DNA of 64,000 nucleotides from contig NZ_CP015772.1 of assembly GCF_001654455.1 (NCBI RefSeq), positions 1,426,001-1,490,000 on the forward strand. The letters run 5' to 3'. The translations under genes and the position numbers were made by a program. Within the stretch, counting starts at the first letter, position 1. Each line of letters opens with the position of its first letter. Origin of the DNA: Niabella ginsenosidivorans. GTDB taxonomy: Bacteria > Bacteroidota > Bacteroidia > Chitinophagales > Chitinophagaceae. The notes beneath the pieces are model-generated. The model had not been told where the DNA came from, searched no databases, and worked only from the letters and a program-made list of their open reading frames with translations. Shown piece after piece: positions 30,385 through 39,337 of the stretch.

Positions 30385-31458
30385 CTAAAATGTATACTTA
30401 CTGCCGGGATAAAGCTCCTTATATTGCCTGTACACAATTTGCGCTTCCCTGTACTTTTTATTTTCCTTAAAAAACCGGATGATCTGTTCCAGCTTTTGCT
30501 GAGAAGGGATAAATGTATGTCCTGCGCTTTCCGAGAATTTTTTATAGGAGTTTATAATAATATCCGGCTGCCGGGATATTTCTTTAAAATCCACTTCATA
30601 TCCTGTAAAAATAAATTTTAACGCGTCGTACAGAGCCGGCAGGGCAATAGTGCCATGGTCTTCCTGTTCATAGAATTTGTATTTATGTTCAAGAAAGGGT
30701 ATTCGGCAGGCGCCCACTACATTGTTGAACTGTTCAGTAGCATCATTACCGGCGTCAAAACTGGCTGATTTGGTCTTATTGTTGGCCTGTGCAAGGTATA
30801 GCTTTGTTTTATGGCGTATTTTTGAAGGTGCCAGGCTCCGCGCTTGTCGTAAGATGTACGCATTGTCCCACCAAATGCTGGGATCCATTAATATATATGC
30901 GTTAAACAGGCCGGCATGATGCACCAGAATATTCGAAGCCGCCAGGCCGCCAAATGAATGGCCGCTTATGATCCTGTAGTCATCAGTTCTGTAATGCCGG
31001 CTGATGTACGGGAACAATTCCTTTGCCAGAAATTGAATAAAGTGCTCATTGCCACCGCTGTTTTGAAACAGGCGCACCGTACTGTCATCCGGTGATCTTA
31101 TAAAAGATTTTGTAGGGGTCAGGTCCCTCGTGCGGTCTTTGTTTTTAATGCCAACAAGGATCATTTCAGGCATACAGGCATATGCACCCTTGCTCAGGAA
31201 TTGCGTTACCGCTTTATAAAAGCCGATGCTGGTTTCCCCATCAAAAAAATAAAGAACGGGGTAGCGCGCCGCGGAATACCGGGCATCATCATAACCCGGC
31301 GGCAACGATATATAAATTTCACGGTCTTCATTAAGGATATCAGAATGAAGCGTTGCGATGGAAAAACTTTTATTAAGATCCTGCGTGCGCCCTGCAATAA
31401 AAAAACAGAGACAGGCAACGGTAAAAAAAAATGATTTTTTCCTCTCCCGATACTTCAT
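30385..31458 (-). CDS. Secreted alpha/beta-hydrolase-fold esterase (esterase D/IroE-like)
   Basis: A 357-residue secreted hydrolase. The start is the ATG at 31458, where the signal peptide KKSFFFTVACLCFFIAGRTQ begins; the frame is open to 31548. The esterase core includes ISLPPGYDDARYSAARYPVLYFFDG, the nucleophile elbow GHSFGG and the catalytic-His segment EQEDHGTIALPALYDAL. The C-terminal about 60 residues are helical (LEQIIRFFKENKKYREAQIVYRQY) and resemble a TPR unit. Related proteins hydrolyse siderophore or carbohydrate acyl esters, but the substrate here is unknown. The gene is isolated on the minus strand. Confidence 0.85.
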   Translation of the reverse strand: MKYRERKKSFFFTVACLCFFIAGRTQDLNKSFSIATLHSDILNEDREIYISLPPGYDDARYSAARYPVLYFFDGETSIGFYKAVTQFLSKGAYACMPEMILVGIKNKDRTRDLTPTKSFIRSPDDSTVRLFQNSGGNEHFIQFLAKELFPYISRHYRTDDYRIISGHSFGGLAASNILVHHAGLFNAYILMDPSIWWDNAYILRQARSLAPSKIRHKTKLYLAQANNKTKSASFDAGNDATEQFNNVVGACRIPFLEHKYKFYEQEDHGTIALPALYDALKFIFTGYEVDFKEISRQPDIIINSYKKFSESAGHTFIPSQQKLEQIIRFFKENKKYREAQIVYRQYKELYPGSKYTF

Positions 31459-31731
31459 ATTACCTGGTTTGTATTTTATTATTGAAATGACCTGCCTGGT
31501 AAAGCAATATGCAACGGAGCAAATATACCCGGAAAGGAACGGCTGCATTTTCGAATTCAGGAATTTTTGATAGCAGGGGTTTGCTGTCTGCGATAACCGG
31601 CGCCTAACAGGCCCGGGTCAGAACAGGCTTTACTATGGGGCCCGGGACGTATCAGCGGGCTACAGAACACTTACGGGCGTAGTGAAAAGCCGGTATGATT
31701 TTCCAGCTCCAACAAAGGATTGCAGGCTCTT

Positions 31732-33405
31732 TTATTCCTTTGTTTCTATTTTTTCCACTTTCTTTTCTTTCGGATCTTTTTTGCTCCAACTGCCTACAGT
31801 TACAAAACCCCAGTGTGTTTCATCAGCATATTCAAAATCAATCTTATGTTTTTCAGGGATATTCCCTTCCGCTAATGTACCTTCTTTTACAGAGGGAAAG
31901 ATTTCTTCAAAAGTGTGCATAGATGTCAGCGATATCCTGCGGTACACATGTGAACGGGTGATATCGCTCATACTTTCCAGCCCCGCCGCGCCCATCAGCT
32001 CTACAAAAGACCGGACAGTGTTTTTATGAAAGTTGGCCACCCGGTGCTTTTTGTCGTCCACTACAAGCCCTTTGGTATATTTAGGATCCTGTGTGGCCAC
32101 TCCGGTTGGGCAGCGGTTGGTATTACAGAGCAGCGCCTGTATGCACCCCACGGCAAGCATCATGGCCCTTGCGCAATTGCAGGCATCAGCACCCAATGCT
32201 GCGGCACGTGCTATATGAAAGCCCGTAGTGATCTTTCCGGATGCAATGATCTTTATATGATGGCGGATATTCAGCCCTCTCAGTATGTCATCTACAAAAG
32301 CAAGCCCGTCTAAAAGCGGCGCCCCTACATAGTTAGAGAACTCCTGGGGTGCGGCGCCGGTTCCTCCCTCGCCACCATCAACCGTAATAAAATCGGGATA
32401 AGTGTCCTGGGAGATCATGGCTTTACAAACTGCAATAAATTCGGTTTTATGGCCGATGCATAATTTAAAGCCTATGGGTTTGCCGCCCGATAGATTTCTT
32501 AATTGCCTTATAAACCCGATCAGCTCCCTGGGAGAGCTGAACGCTGTGTGATAGGGAGGTGATTCTACCGTAGTGCCCGGGGCAATATGCCGGATCTGTG
32601 CGATTTCCGGTGTGTTTTTTGCAGCCGGCAATATGCCCCCATGACCGGGTTTTGCACCCTGGGAAATTTTAATTTCGATCATTTTCACAGCAGGGATCTT
32701 TGCTTTTTCTGCAAACAGTTCCGGAGAAAAGTTGCCGTTTTCATCGCGACAGCCAAAATACCCGGTGCCGATCTGCCAGATCAGGTCGCCTCCGTGCTTT
32801 AAATGAAACTCGCTCAGGCCTCCTTCACCGGTGTTATGTGCGAAGTTTCCGATCTTTGCACCTGCATTCATTGCTTCAACTGCATTTGAGCTCAATGACC
32901 CGTAACTCATGGCAGAAATATTGAGGATACTGCCATTATAGGGTTGTTTGCAATCTTTGTTTCCAAAGAGCACGCGCGGATCATGATCCAGGGTATTAAA
33001 ACCTTTCGGAGCAATAGAGTGACAGATCCATTCATATCCTGGTGCGTACACATCCAGTTGGGTGCCAAAGGGCATGGTGTCATTGTCTTCCTTGGCACGC
33101 TGGTAAACGGTTGACCGGTCGATCCGGTTCAGCGGACGACCGTCAATATCTGATTCAATAAAATACTGGTAGATCTTGGGGCGCAGCTCTTCCATCATAT
33201 AACGCATACGGCCAAATACCGGGTATATGCGCCGGATAGTGTGCTTTGTTTGTACCATATCATAATAACCCATAAGGGAAAGCACCAATGTGGCCGCAAA
33301 GATAACATACCAGTTCTTGCTGATATACCAGGCAAGGAAGAACGTAACAATGAGCGACAACAGGGATACAAAAATAAATATGCGTCTCATAGAAAACCGG
33401 TTCAT
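31732..33405 (-). CDS. FMN-binding glutamate-synthase-family protein
   Basis: A 557-residue membrane-anchored protein built on the FMN/Fe-S synthase domain of glutamate synthase, without the amidotransferase domain. Two hydrophobic helices open it (IFIFVSLLSLIVTFFLAWY and WYVIFAATLVLSLMGYY). The barrel contains NISAMSYGSLSSNAVEAMNAGA, GEGGLSEFH, KISQGAKPGHGG, TVDGGEGGTGAAP and the cysteine cluster ADACNCARAMMLAVGCIQALLCNTNRCPTGVATQD for a 3Fe-4S centre. These stand-alone homologues are widespread, and their reaction is not established. Start set at the ATG 33405; an upstream in-frame extension lacks conservation signals. Confidence 0.88.
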   Translation of the reverse strand: MNRFSMRRIFIFVSLLSLIVTFFLAWYISKNWYVIFAATLVLSLMGYYDMVQTKHTIRRIYPVFGRMRYMMEELRPKIYQYFIESDIDGRPLNRIDRSTVYQRAKEDNDTMPFGTQLDVYAPGYEWICHSIAPKGFNTLDHDPRVLFGNKDCKQPYNGSILNISAMSYGSLSSNAVEAMNAGAKIGNFAHNTGEGGLSEFHLKHGGDLIWQIGTGYFGCRDENGNFSPELFAEKAKIPAVKMIEIKISQGAKPGHGGILPAAKNTPEIAQIRHIAPGTTVESPPYHTAFSSPRELIGFIRQLRNLSGGKPIGFKLCIGHKTEFIAVCKAMISQDTYPDFITVDGGEGGTGAAPQEFSNYVGAPLLDGLAFVDDILRGLNIRHHIKIIASGKITTGFHIARAAALGADACNCARAMMLAVGCIQALLCNTNRCPTGVATQDPKYTKGLVVDDKKHRVANFHKNTVRSFVELMGAAGLESMSDITRSHVYRRISLTSMHTFEEIFPSVKEGTLAEGNIPEKHKIDFEYADETHWGFVTVGSWSKKDPKEKKVEKIETKE

Positions 33406-33590
33406 TGAATAGACGAAAGTAAGAAGAAAAACCATTCCGTCAAGATCTGCTGAACGGAAGCCTGTTCCCGATGGAATGTATAAAATGCCGGCTGTTCCGG
33501 AACCAGCCATCACCTCCAAGGCGCAAACAGTCCCTGTTTCCTCACAGACCGTTTTTTCTTAAGAAATTATCCGTAACAGACTATTTGATA

Positions 33591-33613
33591 TATATTTGCA
33601 ATATAGTTGCAAA
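33591..33613 (+). promoter_or_regulatory. Promoter with overlapping palindromic operator (Fur/Zur-like layout)
   Basis: The -7 element TATATTTG (33591-33598) overlaps the perfect palindrome TTTGCAA-TATAG-TTGCAAA (33595-33613). The operator covers the likely start site, so a protein bound there would block transcription. Length and symmetry resemble Fur-family boxes, but the family assignment is inference. The ATG of the His/Cys-rich protein follows 6 bp later. Confidence 0.55.
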
Positions 33614-33619
33614 TAAAGA

Positions 33620-33976
33620 ATGAAAGTTGCAGGAACATATTACCAATATATGACGGCCATACTTTTGATGGCTTATTTGTTTATTGCGGCTCCTGTTCAG
33701 CTATGGCATCACCACCCTGTTATTAAGCAGGCAGGGCAAAACGGAAACGCGGTGCAGAGAGCCATATTGCAGCAAGGAGTTTTTTATTATACCAGAGACT
33801 GCCCTGTTTGCGACCATCAGTATTCAATATATCACCATTTTGTTTTTGAGGTAATAATACCATTCATTACCTGTGGCCTGCAAACGCATGTGTTTTATTT
33901 TCAGCCATCTTATTCTTTCTTTTACCTGTCTTTTTCCAATAAAGGGCCGCCCTGTTGCCATCTATCCTGTTTGTAA
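33620..33976 (+). CDS. Small His/Cys-rich membrane protein of unknown function
   Basis: A 118-residue protein without a family I can name. It has a hydrophobic segment at about 10-28 (YMTAILLMAYLFIAAPVQLW), then WHHHP at 29-33, a CxxC-plus-His cluster at about 59-71 (RDCPVCDHQYSIYHH), a second hydrophobic stretch (FVFEVIIPFITC), and a tail ending NKGPPCCHLSCL. The His/Cys clusters look metal-binding. Coding is supported by the signal-like start, by the promoter/operator directly upstream, and by membrane-protein composition. The palindromic operator suggests metal-dependent repression, but this is not proven. Confidence 0.6.
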   Translation: MKVAGTYYQYMTAILLMAYLFIAAPVQLWHHHPVIKQAGQNGNAVQRAILQQGVFYYTRDCPVCDHQYSIYHHFVFEVIIPFITCGLQTHVFYFQPSYSFFYLSFSNKGPPCCHLSCL

Positions 33977-34370
33977 AATATCCGGAAGAAGATGTAACTG
34001 CTCAGTGCTCTTTTCCCGGAAAATAAAAATGGGTCTTAAAATAATTGAAGGACGGGGGTATCTCTTATTCCCGGTAAATGGCAGACGTGGAAATTTCCTT
34101 ATTGCGTAAAGTCATTTCCTTATATAGTAAATCCTCAGATGCATACTATCTTATCTTTATTAATGATCAGGTTATGACCGGCAATCCTGTAACCAGGATG
34201 TTTTTTGTTGCTATTTCCGGTATCCGTTTTACCTGCGTCCCGCTCCGGCCCAAGCCATTACCGGTTCAGAAACAGAAGCCTTACTGTAAAAGAATGCCGG
34301 CCGGCATGGGGTATCCGGAACGTTCATTGAATTACGTTACTTCATTTTCATTATTCTATAATATAAAAAA
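33977..34370. other. Intergenic region before sodA-like gene
   Basis: About 390 bp without a credible gene, hairpin terminator or repeat that I can recognise. The last 60 bp are A/T-rich and presumably hold the promoter of the superoxide dismutase gene. Confidence 0.5.
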
Positions 34371-35096
34371 ATGGTTATGAAAGAGGATTTTAATTTTAGT
34401 CGCAGGCAGTTTATTAAAAGTACAGGTATGGCAGGGCTGGCAGTTAGTGTTGGCCTGGATTGGAAGCAGCAGGATGGCCTGCCTGCACCAATCGGGTGGG
34501 TCCAGCAGCCCCTGGGATACAGTTATAATGCACTGGAGCCGGTGATTGATGCGCAGACGATGGAAATACACTATACGAAACATGCTGCTGCCTATGCAAA
34601 AAACCTGGCAGAGGCTGTAAAGGAAGAAGGAATATCAACCGGCATTTCTGTTGAATCTGTTTTAGCCCGGATATCGAAATATAGTGCGAAAATGCGTAAT
34701 AATGCCGGCGGGCATTACAATCATGAATTATTCTGGAAAACGCTTCACAAGCCGGCTGAGGGAAACCTCCCTGGTGAAAAGCTGGCTGCGCTGATCCGCC
34801 GGAACTTTAATTCCTTTGAGGCTTTTCAGAAGGAATTTAACACTGCAGCGGCTGCGAGGTTTGGAAGTGGCTGGGCCTGGCTGGTTCGTACACCGGATAG
34901 TAAACTGATCATAACATCCACGCCCAACCAGGATAACCCGCTGATGGATATTGCGGAAGCAAAAGGATTCCCGGCCTTTGGCCTTGATGTGTGGGAGCAT
35001 GCCTATTACCTGAAATATCAGAACCGGCGCCCTGATTATATTGCGGCGTGGTGGAAACTGGTAAACTGGGATTTTATTGAATCCCGGCTTGCCTGA
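34371..35096 (+). CDS. Fe/Mn superoxide dismutase with Tat signal peptide
   Basis: A 241-residue superoxide dismutase that converts superoxide to oxygen and hydrogen peroxide. The N-terminus carries a twin-arginine motif (SRRQFIK) and a short hydrophobic stretch (GMAGLAVSVGL), so it should be exported folded to the periplasm. The mature enzyme starts near YSYNALEPVIDAQTMEIHYTKH. Metal ligands are the His of MEIHY, the His of NNAGGHYNHELFW, and the Asp and His of DVWEHAYYLKY. GSGWAWLV and QDNPLMD are typical of Mn or cambialistic forms. Two Mets open the frame (34371 and 34377). It is monocistronic. Confidence 0.93.
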   Translation: MVMKEDFNFSRRQFIKSTGMAGLAVSVGLDWKQQDGLPAPIGWVQQPLGYSYNALEPVIDAQTMEIHYTKHAAAYAKNLAEAVKEEGISTGISVESVLARISKYSAKMRNNAGGHYNHELFWKTLHKPAEGNLPGEKLAALIRRNFNSFEAFQKEFNTAAAARFGSGWAWLVRTPDSKLIITSTPNQDNPLMDIAEAKGFPAFGLDVWEHAYYLKYQNRRPDYIAAWWKLVNWDFIESRLA

Positions 35097-35546
35097 TCCG
35101 TAAAACGAAAGGCAGGCATCATCCTGTTGCAAAGAGCTTCCTGCCTGAACGTCGTTCAGGGGAGAAGACTGCGTCAGGCCGGCCTGCCGGACGTTTCCCG
35201 ACAGTGATCAATCAGAGAACAACTGCCTCGCTTTTGTTATCACTAATGTGCCAAAAGCGGCGGTAGCAGGATGGGTGGCTTCTATAAAAAGATGCAAGGT
35301 TCTGTAACCTAAAGGGCGCCTTACTTTCTTTGCGCGGGCCTTATCACTGACAGGCATGAGTGTTGCCATGGTTCCACATTGCGTCAGGAATTCCCCATTT
35401 GCGGTATAACCTGCCGGAGAGCAATCTTTTCCCGGTAAAGCGCTTACTATAAAAGCGCTTTGTCCATTGTCTGTAGCTTTACCAGTTGATGAATTTTTCC
35501 GGTATGGTATTTGGCCGGAAGATTAGATAGCTTAAAATATTATTTT
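35097..35546. other. Intergenic region
   Basis: 450 bp with no credible gene. It contains a G/C-rich imperfect palindrome near 35170-35205 (CGTCAGGCCGGCCTGCCGGACG) and an inverted repeat AAAGCGCTT...AAGCGCTTT near 35437-35461. Confidence 0.45.
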
Positions 35547-35747
35547 ATGAAGATCTTAATTTTAGCCATTGTCGCCGTCCTGGTTGGAAGCTGTGGTAAT
35601 TCGTCAAGAGAAACACCGGAACAGACGGATAGCATGAACGGACCTGTTACAAACCCGGGAAACGGATCAATAGGAGACAGCCAGCAAAACCGTATTAATG
35701 ATACAGCAACTTGGGAAGGGGCTACCAGCGATACCAGCCATAGGTAG
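35547..35747 (+). CDS. Small secreted lipoprotein
   Basis: A 66-residue protein with a short signal peptide (KILILAIVAVLVGSC) and lipobox VGSC, so lipidation is expected at Cys16. The mature part is polar and low in complexity, rich in Asn, Gly, Asp, Ser and Thr, with no domain. I place the start at the ATG 35547. The strong lipoprotein signal is the main reason to believe it is real. Function unknown. Confidence 0.6.
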   Translation: MKILILAIVAVLVGSCGNSSRETPEQTDSMNGPVTNPGNGSIGDSQQNRINDTATWEGATSDTSHR

Positions 35748-36994
35748 GGTGCCGGTTTATCGGGCTGACTGTCTTTGCCTTATTGAAAAGGAAAGCTGAA
35801 TCAGCCGGTATAAAATATAGAACCATCAGTTCTGTGTCCCTTTTATCTGGATATAATCTTATAATAAAGGTGAACGACACCCTTGTTTAAAATACCCTCG
35901 TGCAGTTTCGCCATTTAAGGCGGGTGCTGTTTACAGGCCTTATCCAAGGTTACAGGTAAAAATTCCGGGATCTTTTATCATCTATCCAAATCAAAATAAC
36001 GTTTAGTCCGGGTTAAATGTAACCACCAGAGACTATTCTGCAGCCGGGTAAGTGATTAAGCCGGTTGCAGTTCAATGCGTGTTCTCTGCTCGTTATTATC
36101 TTTACCGTAAGGTTCCATGACCTGCTGCCTGAAGTGATCCGGTATTCTTTTATCATTAGGAACCGGATGGTGAAGCGCCCCGTTATCCGGATCTGTTGTG
36201 CCCGAGACCGGCCTTTATCCGGATGCCTGCATATATCGAATCGGAGCGTATCATTTACAAAACGGAAAATAAAGCAGGGAAGAACGGGGCCGCCGGGGTT
36301 TATGAGAATTTGGTACAAATCGACAAAATAATGAACAAGAAACGCAGATAACATTTATTTTCTTCGCATCATAGAATCGGTAGCTCAAATTGTTTGTCCT
36401 TATACTGAATAAAGATACGTTGGTAAAAGATGATCTTCATTGAACGGTGTCTTGAAATTCAGTTATGAATGGTCCACAGCAGTAAGGCTGAATATATTCC
36501 CTTTAATGTTGATGTTGTTTTAAAAAACACAGATAAGTATGCCGGAAAAAACGGGGCATAAAAGAAAAATGAGAAATGAAATCGCATCCTGCAAACCAGG
36601 TGTCGTTTTTTCAGTAATTAAATGTGCAAATAGGGTTCATTAATTTAAAAACGGTTGTTTATGCATAACGCTACCTGGAAAAACCTTGGTGTATTTACAC
36701 TTACTGATTTTGCGCTGCGGAACCTTGTACATTAATCTGCCGCAACGCCGGCAGTTCCGCTATTTCAGGCTGGTGCCCAAACCCGGCCACGACAGCCAGA
36801 AGCAGCCGGCCTTGGCAGAAGTGGCCACCTTCCGGTTGAAGGACTAAGCAGTGCTGCAGCTGATCGTAATAGTTGTGAAACCACGAATACACTGCTGTTC
36901 ATTCGTATATTCGCGGTAAAGAATACATTATTTTATCCTAAGCAGAACATCAGATTAGTGATGGAATGGATTGAACAATTTAAAAGTTAGCAGA
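35748..36994. other. Long intergenic region, possible decayed sequence
   Basis: About 1.25 kb with no intact gene. At 36158-36350 the plus strand has an open stretch (after a stop at 36155) encoding MPAYIESERIIYKTENK and ending QIDKIMNKKRR. It has protein-like composition but no start signal, so it may be a gene remnant. At 36878-36921 there is a CCACGAATACAC / ATTCGTATATTCGCGG inverted repeat like that between the glutaminyl cyclase genes. Nothing else is recognisable. Confidence 0.4.
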
Positions 36995-37222
36995 ATGAAT
37001 AAAAGCATCTTTACGGTATTGTTGTTATTTCCTTTTCAGTTTTTATTTGCGCAGAGAGATGCACAGACCCGTTTCCCCAAAGGCTATACGCCTGAAGAAG
37101 TGGGAAAACGGGCTGCCTACCGTTTTGTGCATGTCAAGCACATGCTTCACGTAGGAAAGTGGATCAGCTATCCGGAAACCTTTTACTGGAACGGCGCTCC
37201 TGGAAAAATAGCAGGCAAATAA
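36995..37222 (+). pseudogene. N-terminal remnant of a GH88/GH105 unsaturated glucuronyl hydrolase
   Basis: A 75-residue fragment with a signal peptide (SIFTVLLLFPFQFLFAQ) followed by FPKGYTPEEVGKRAAYRFV and WISYPETFYWNGA. This is the opening of GH88/GH105 unsaturated uronyl hydrolases, which run to about 350-400 residues. Homology stops at the WNGA segment and the frame ends PGKIAGK-stop, 26 bp before the GH43 start. The catalytic (alpha/alpha)6 barrel is missing and no continuation is visible in another frame, so this is a deletion scar and not a frameshift. It suggests that the locus once handled uronate-containing glycans. Confidence 0.65.
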
Positions 37223-37248
37223 AACAGACTATTCTTCAATCAAAAACA

Positions 37249-38355
37249 ATGCGAAAAATTTTATTATCAGCCGTTTTTTGTTGCCTGGCAGTTGCCATAG
37301 CTGCTCAAAATGCCGGAACATACAGCAATCCACTGGATGTACAGTTTGGAGACCCCTACATTCTGCGCACAGCCGACGGTAAATACTATATGTATGGCAC
37401 AGGAGCCGGCGCCCACAATGGTTTTGCCGCTTATTCGTCAAATGATCTGATCAACTGGAAGCGTGAAGGGCAGGTCTATTACGGGAACAACAGGAACGGC
37501 TGGGGCGAGCATTCGTACTGGGCACCGGAAGTATATGAGCGGCACGGAAAATATTATCTGTTTTATAGTGCGCAATGGAAGGTCAATCCCGGTAAAGAAC
37601 TTGAAAATTTCAGAATAGGCGTGGCTGTTGCCAGCAAGCCGACCGGCCCTTTTGTTGATCTGCAAAACAAACCTGTTTTTAACCCCAGATATCCGGTGAT
37701 CGATGCCAACGTATTGTTTACAGAAGATGGTAAAGTGTACCTCTATTACTCAAGATGCTGCTACAAGCACCCGGTGGAAAGCGAAGTGGCAGCATGGGCC
37801 CGCAAAAAAGGCTGGTTCAGCCAGGTGGAAGAAAGCTGGGTATATGGAATAGAAATGAAACCTGATTTTAGTGGTGTCATCGGCGAGCCTGTTTTGTTGT
37901 TGCGCCCGCCGGTAAAAATGAGCGATCCGCAGGCGGCATGGGAAAGCCGTTCCGTTACTTCAAAAGAAGTGAACCGCCGCTGGACAGAAGGCTCCTGCAT
38001 TTTCAAAAAGGGCGATACTTATTATATGATGTATTCGGCTAATTATTTCGGAGGAAAAAATTATGCGGTAGGGTATGCGACGTCCAAAAACCCACTCGGC
38101 CCTTTCAAAAAAGCGGCTAATAATCCGGTGTTGCAAAAAAATACGGCAACAGGCGGCATTGTTACCGGTACAGGGCATAACAGTGTTACTTACGCCCCTG
38201 ATGGAAAAACGATGCTGTGCGTGTATCATGGCCGTACCAGTAAAACCGGCGATGAAAGGGTGGTGTTTATTGATCGGATGAAGATAACAAAGGATGGTGA
38301 ATTAATGGTGGAAGGCCCCACCACTACAAAACAATTGATGCCCGGGGCGCGCTGA
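37249..38355 (+). CDS. Glycoside hydrolase family 43 protein
   Basis: A 368-residue secreted five-bladed propeller hydrolase, probably an arabinofuranosidase, xylosidase or galactosidase. The signal peptide is KILLSAVFCCLAVAIAAQ. The three GH43 carboxylates are recognisable: the base Asp in QFGDPYIL, the pKa-modulating Asp in VIDANVLF, and the acid Glu in WTEGSCIFKKGDTYYMMYS. The frame is open from 37159, but the ATG at 37249 starts the signal peptide. It lies just after the GH88/105 remnant and ahead of the group II intron and PUL 2. It may be a detached accessory enzyme of that PUL. Specificity is not readable. Confidence 0.9.
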   Translation: MRKILLSAVFCCLAVAIAAQNAGTYSNPLDVQFGDPYILRTADGKYYMYGTGAGAHNGFAAYSSNDLINWKREGQVYYGNNRNGWGEHSYWAPEVYERHGKYYLFYSAQWKVNPGKELENFRIGVAVASKPTGPFVDLQNKPVFNPRYPVIDANVLFTEDGKVYLYYSRCCYKHPVESEVAAWARKKGWFSQVEESWVYGIEMKPDFSGVIGEPVLLLRPPVKMSDPQAAWESRSVTSKEVNRRWTEGSCIFKKGDTYYMMYSANYFGGKNYAVGYATSKNPLGPFKKAANNPVLQKNTATGGIVTGTGHNSVTYAPDGKTMLCVYHGRTSKTGDERVVFIDRMKITKDGELMVEGPTTTKQLMPGAR

Positions 38356-38894
38356 AATGGCGCCGGTGCCGCCCGCATAACAGGGCGATAGCATTTGGTG
38401 CGTTGTACTGCTATACAGGTAGGCGTGCATGGTACACCAATGTTCAGGCAGCATTTTAGAGTTTGAAACGATTTAACAAAAGAGGCTGTCAAAATAAAAA
38501 AGCCGTCATATCGGCTGAAGCGAAGTAGAGATATTTCATAATCAATACAAAACATTTTATAAGATTTATTGGCTACACTACATTTCGAAATGACGACTTT
38601 GGTTACACCCTTGTAGCTACTTATTTTGCTATGCTTAATCAGCGTATTAAAATATCCTTTAGAAAAATAGTTCAATGAAATCCAGATTATCCGCTCTTTT
38701 ATTTTTATGTGCAATCTTTCCCTCTCTGCACAATTTAACCCTGGTGTGGGAGCAAAATCAGCCAACACAGTTTGTTTTCAGAATATAAAAATAGTTTATG
38801 ATGCTCATGATCCTGTATGAGAGGGCCTCTCGTTTACGCTATACAGGTAGAGTAAACAAACCACAACATGCTGCGATAATCAAAAGTTATGGTA
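38356..38894. other. Intergenic region with repeat fragments upstream of the intron
   Basis: About 540 bp. Bases 38482-38605 (GAGGCTGTCAAAATAAAAAAGCCGTCAT...CGAAATGACGACTTTG) look like another MITE-type element with one eroded end. GAGAGGGCCTCTC at 38819-38831 and GTTTAC...GTAAAC just after it form short hairpins close to the intron's 5' end. Part of this could be the 5' exon or the first bases of the intron. Confidence 0.45.
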
Positions 38895-39337
38895 GTGAGC
38901 GATGTTGGAAAAGGCTGCTAAAGCAGTCAGGTAAGTATTAAGGAGTTGAACGAAAGTGAACCGGCCGATGGCCGATCGATAAAACTACAGATCCTGTCAA
39001 AATTATCATGATCCTATGTATGGTAAGAATCAATTATAATGGTTACCTGTTTACTGGCTATAAGGCAGGCAGTTGTAAGGCGGCAAGAACTTAATACAGG
39101 CTATTGGAACTTGAGAAACTACTTTCGTGATGCGCGAAAGCCTTACAGGGGTTTGGAACTATCCTTTCCATCCTTTTCTTTAAAGGAGCTGTAATTCAAG
39201 GTATCCCTAAGGGAGCCGATGCACGAAAGAGTGGCGGACTAAGCCATAGTAGCGAAGACGTCCTGTGAAAGCAGGAAACAGCGAAGGGCTTGGGTTATCC
39301 ATGTAATGAACTTACACAACCATAACCAAATGGGAAG

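Noticed and set aside
36013-36354. 113-codon minus-strand and 88-codon plus-strand ORFs
   Set aside because: Neither has a recognisable motif or start signal, and they overlap each other.
38482-38605. A full third copy of the GGCTGACCAAAAAGTC element
   Set aside because: Only the left end is similar (GAGGCTGTC) and no matching right end is found, so it is not called as a copy.
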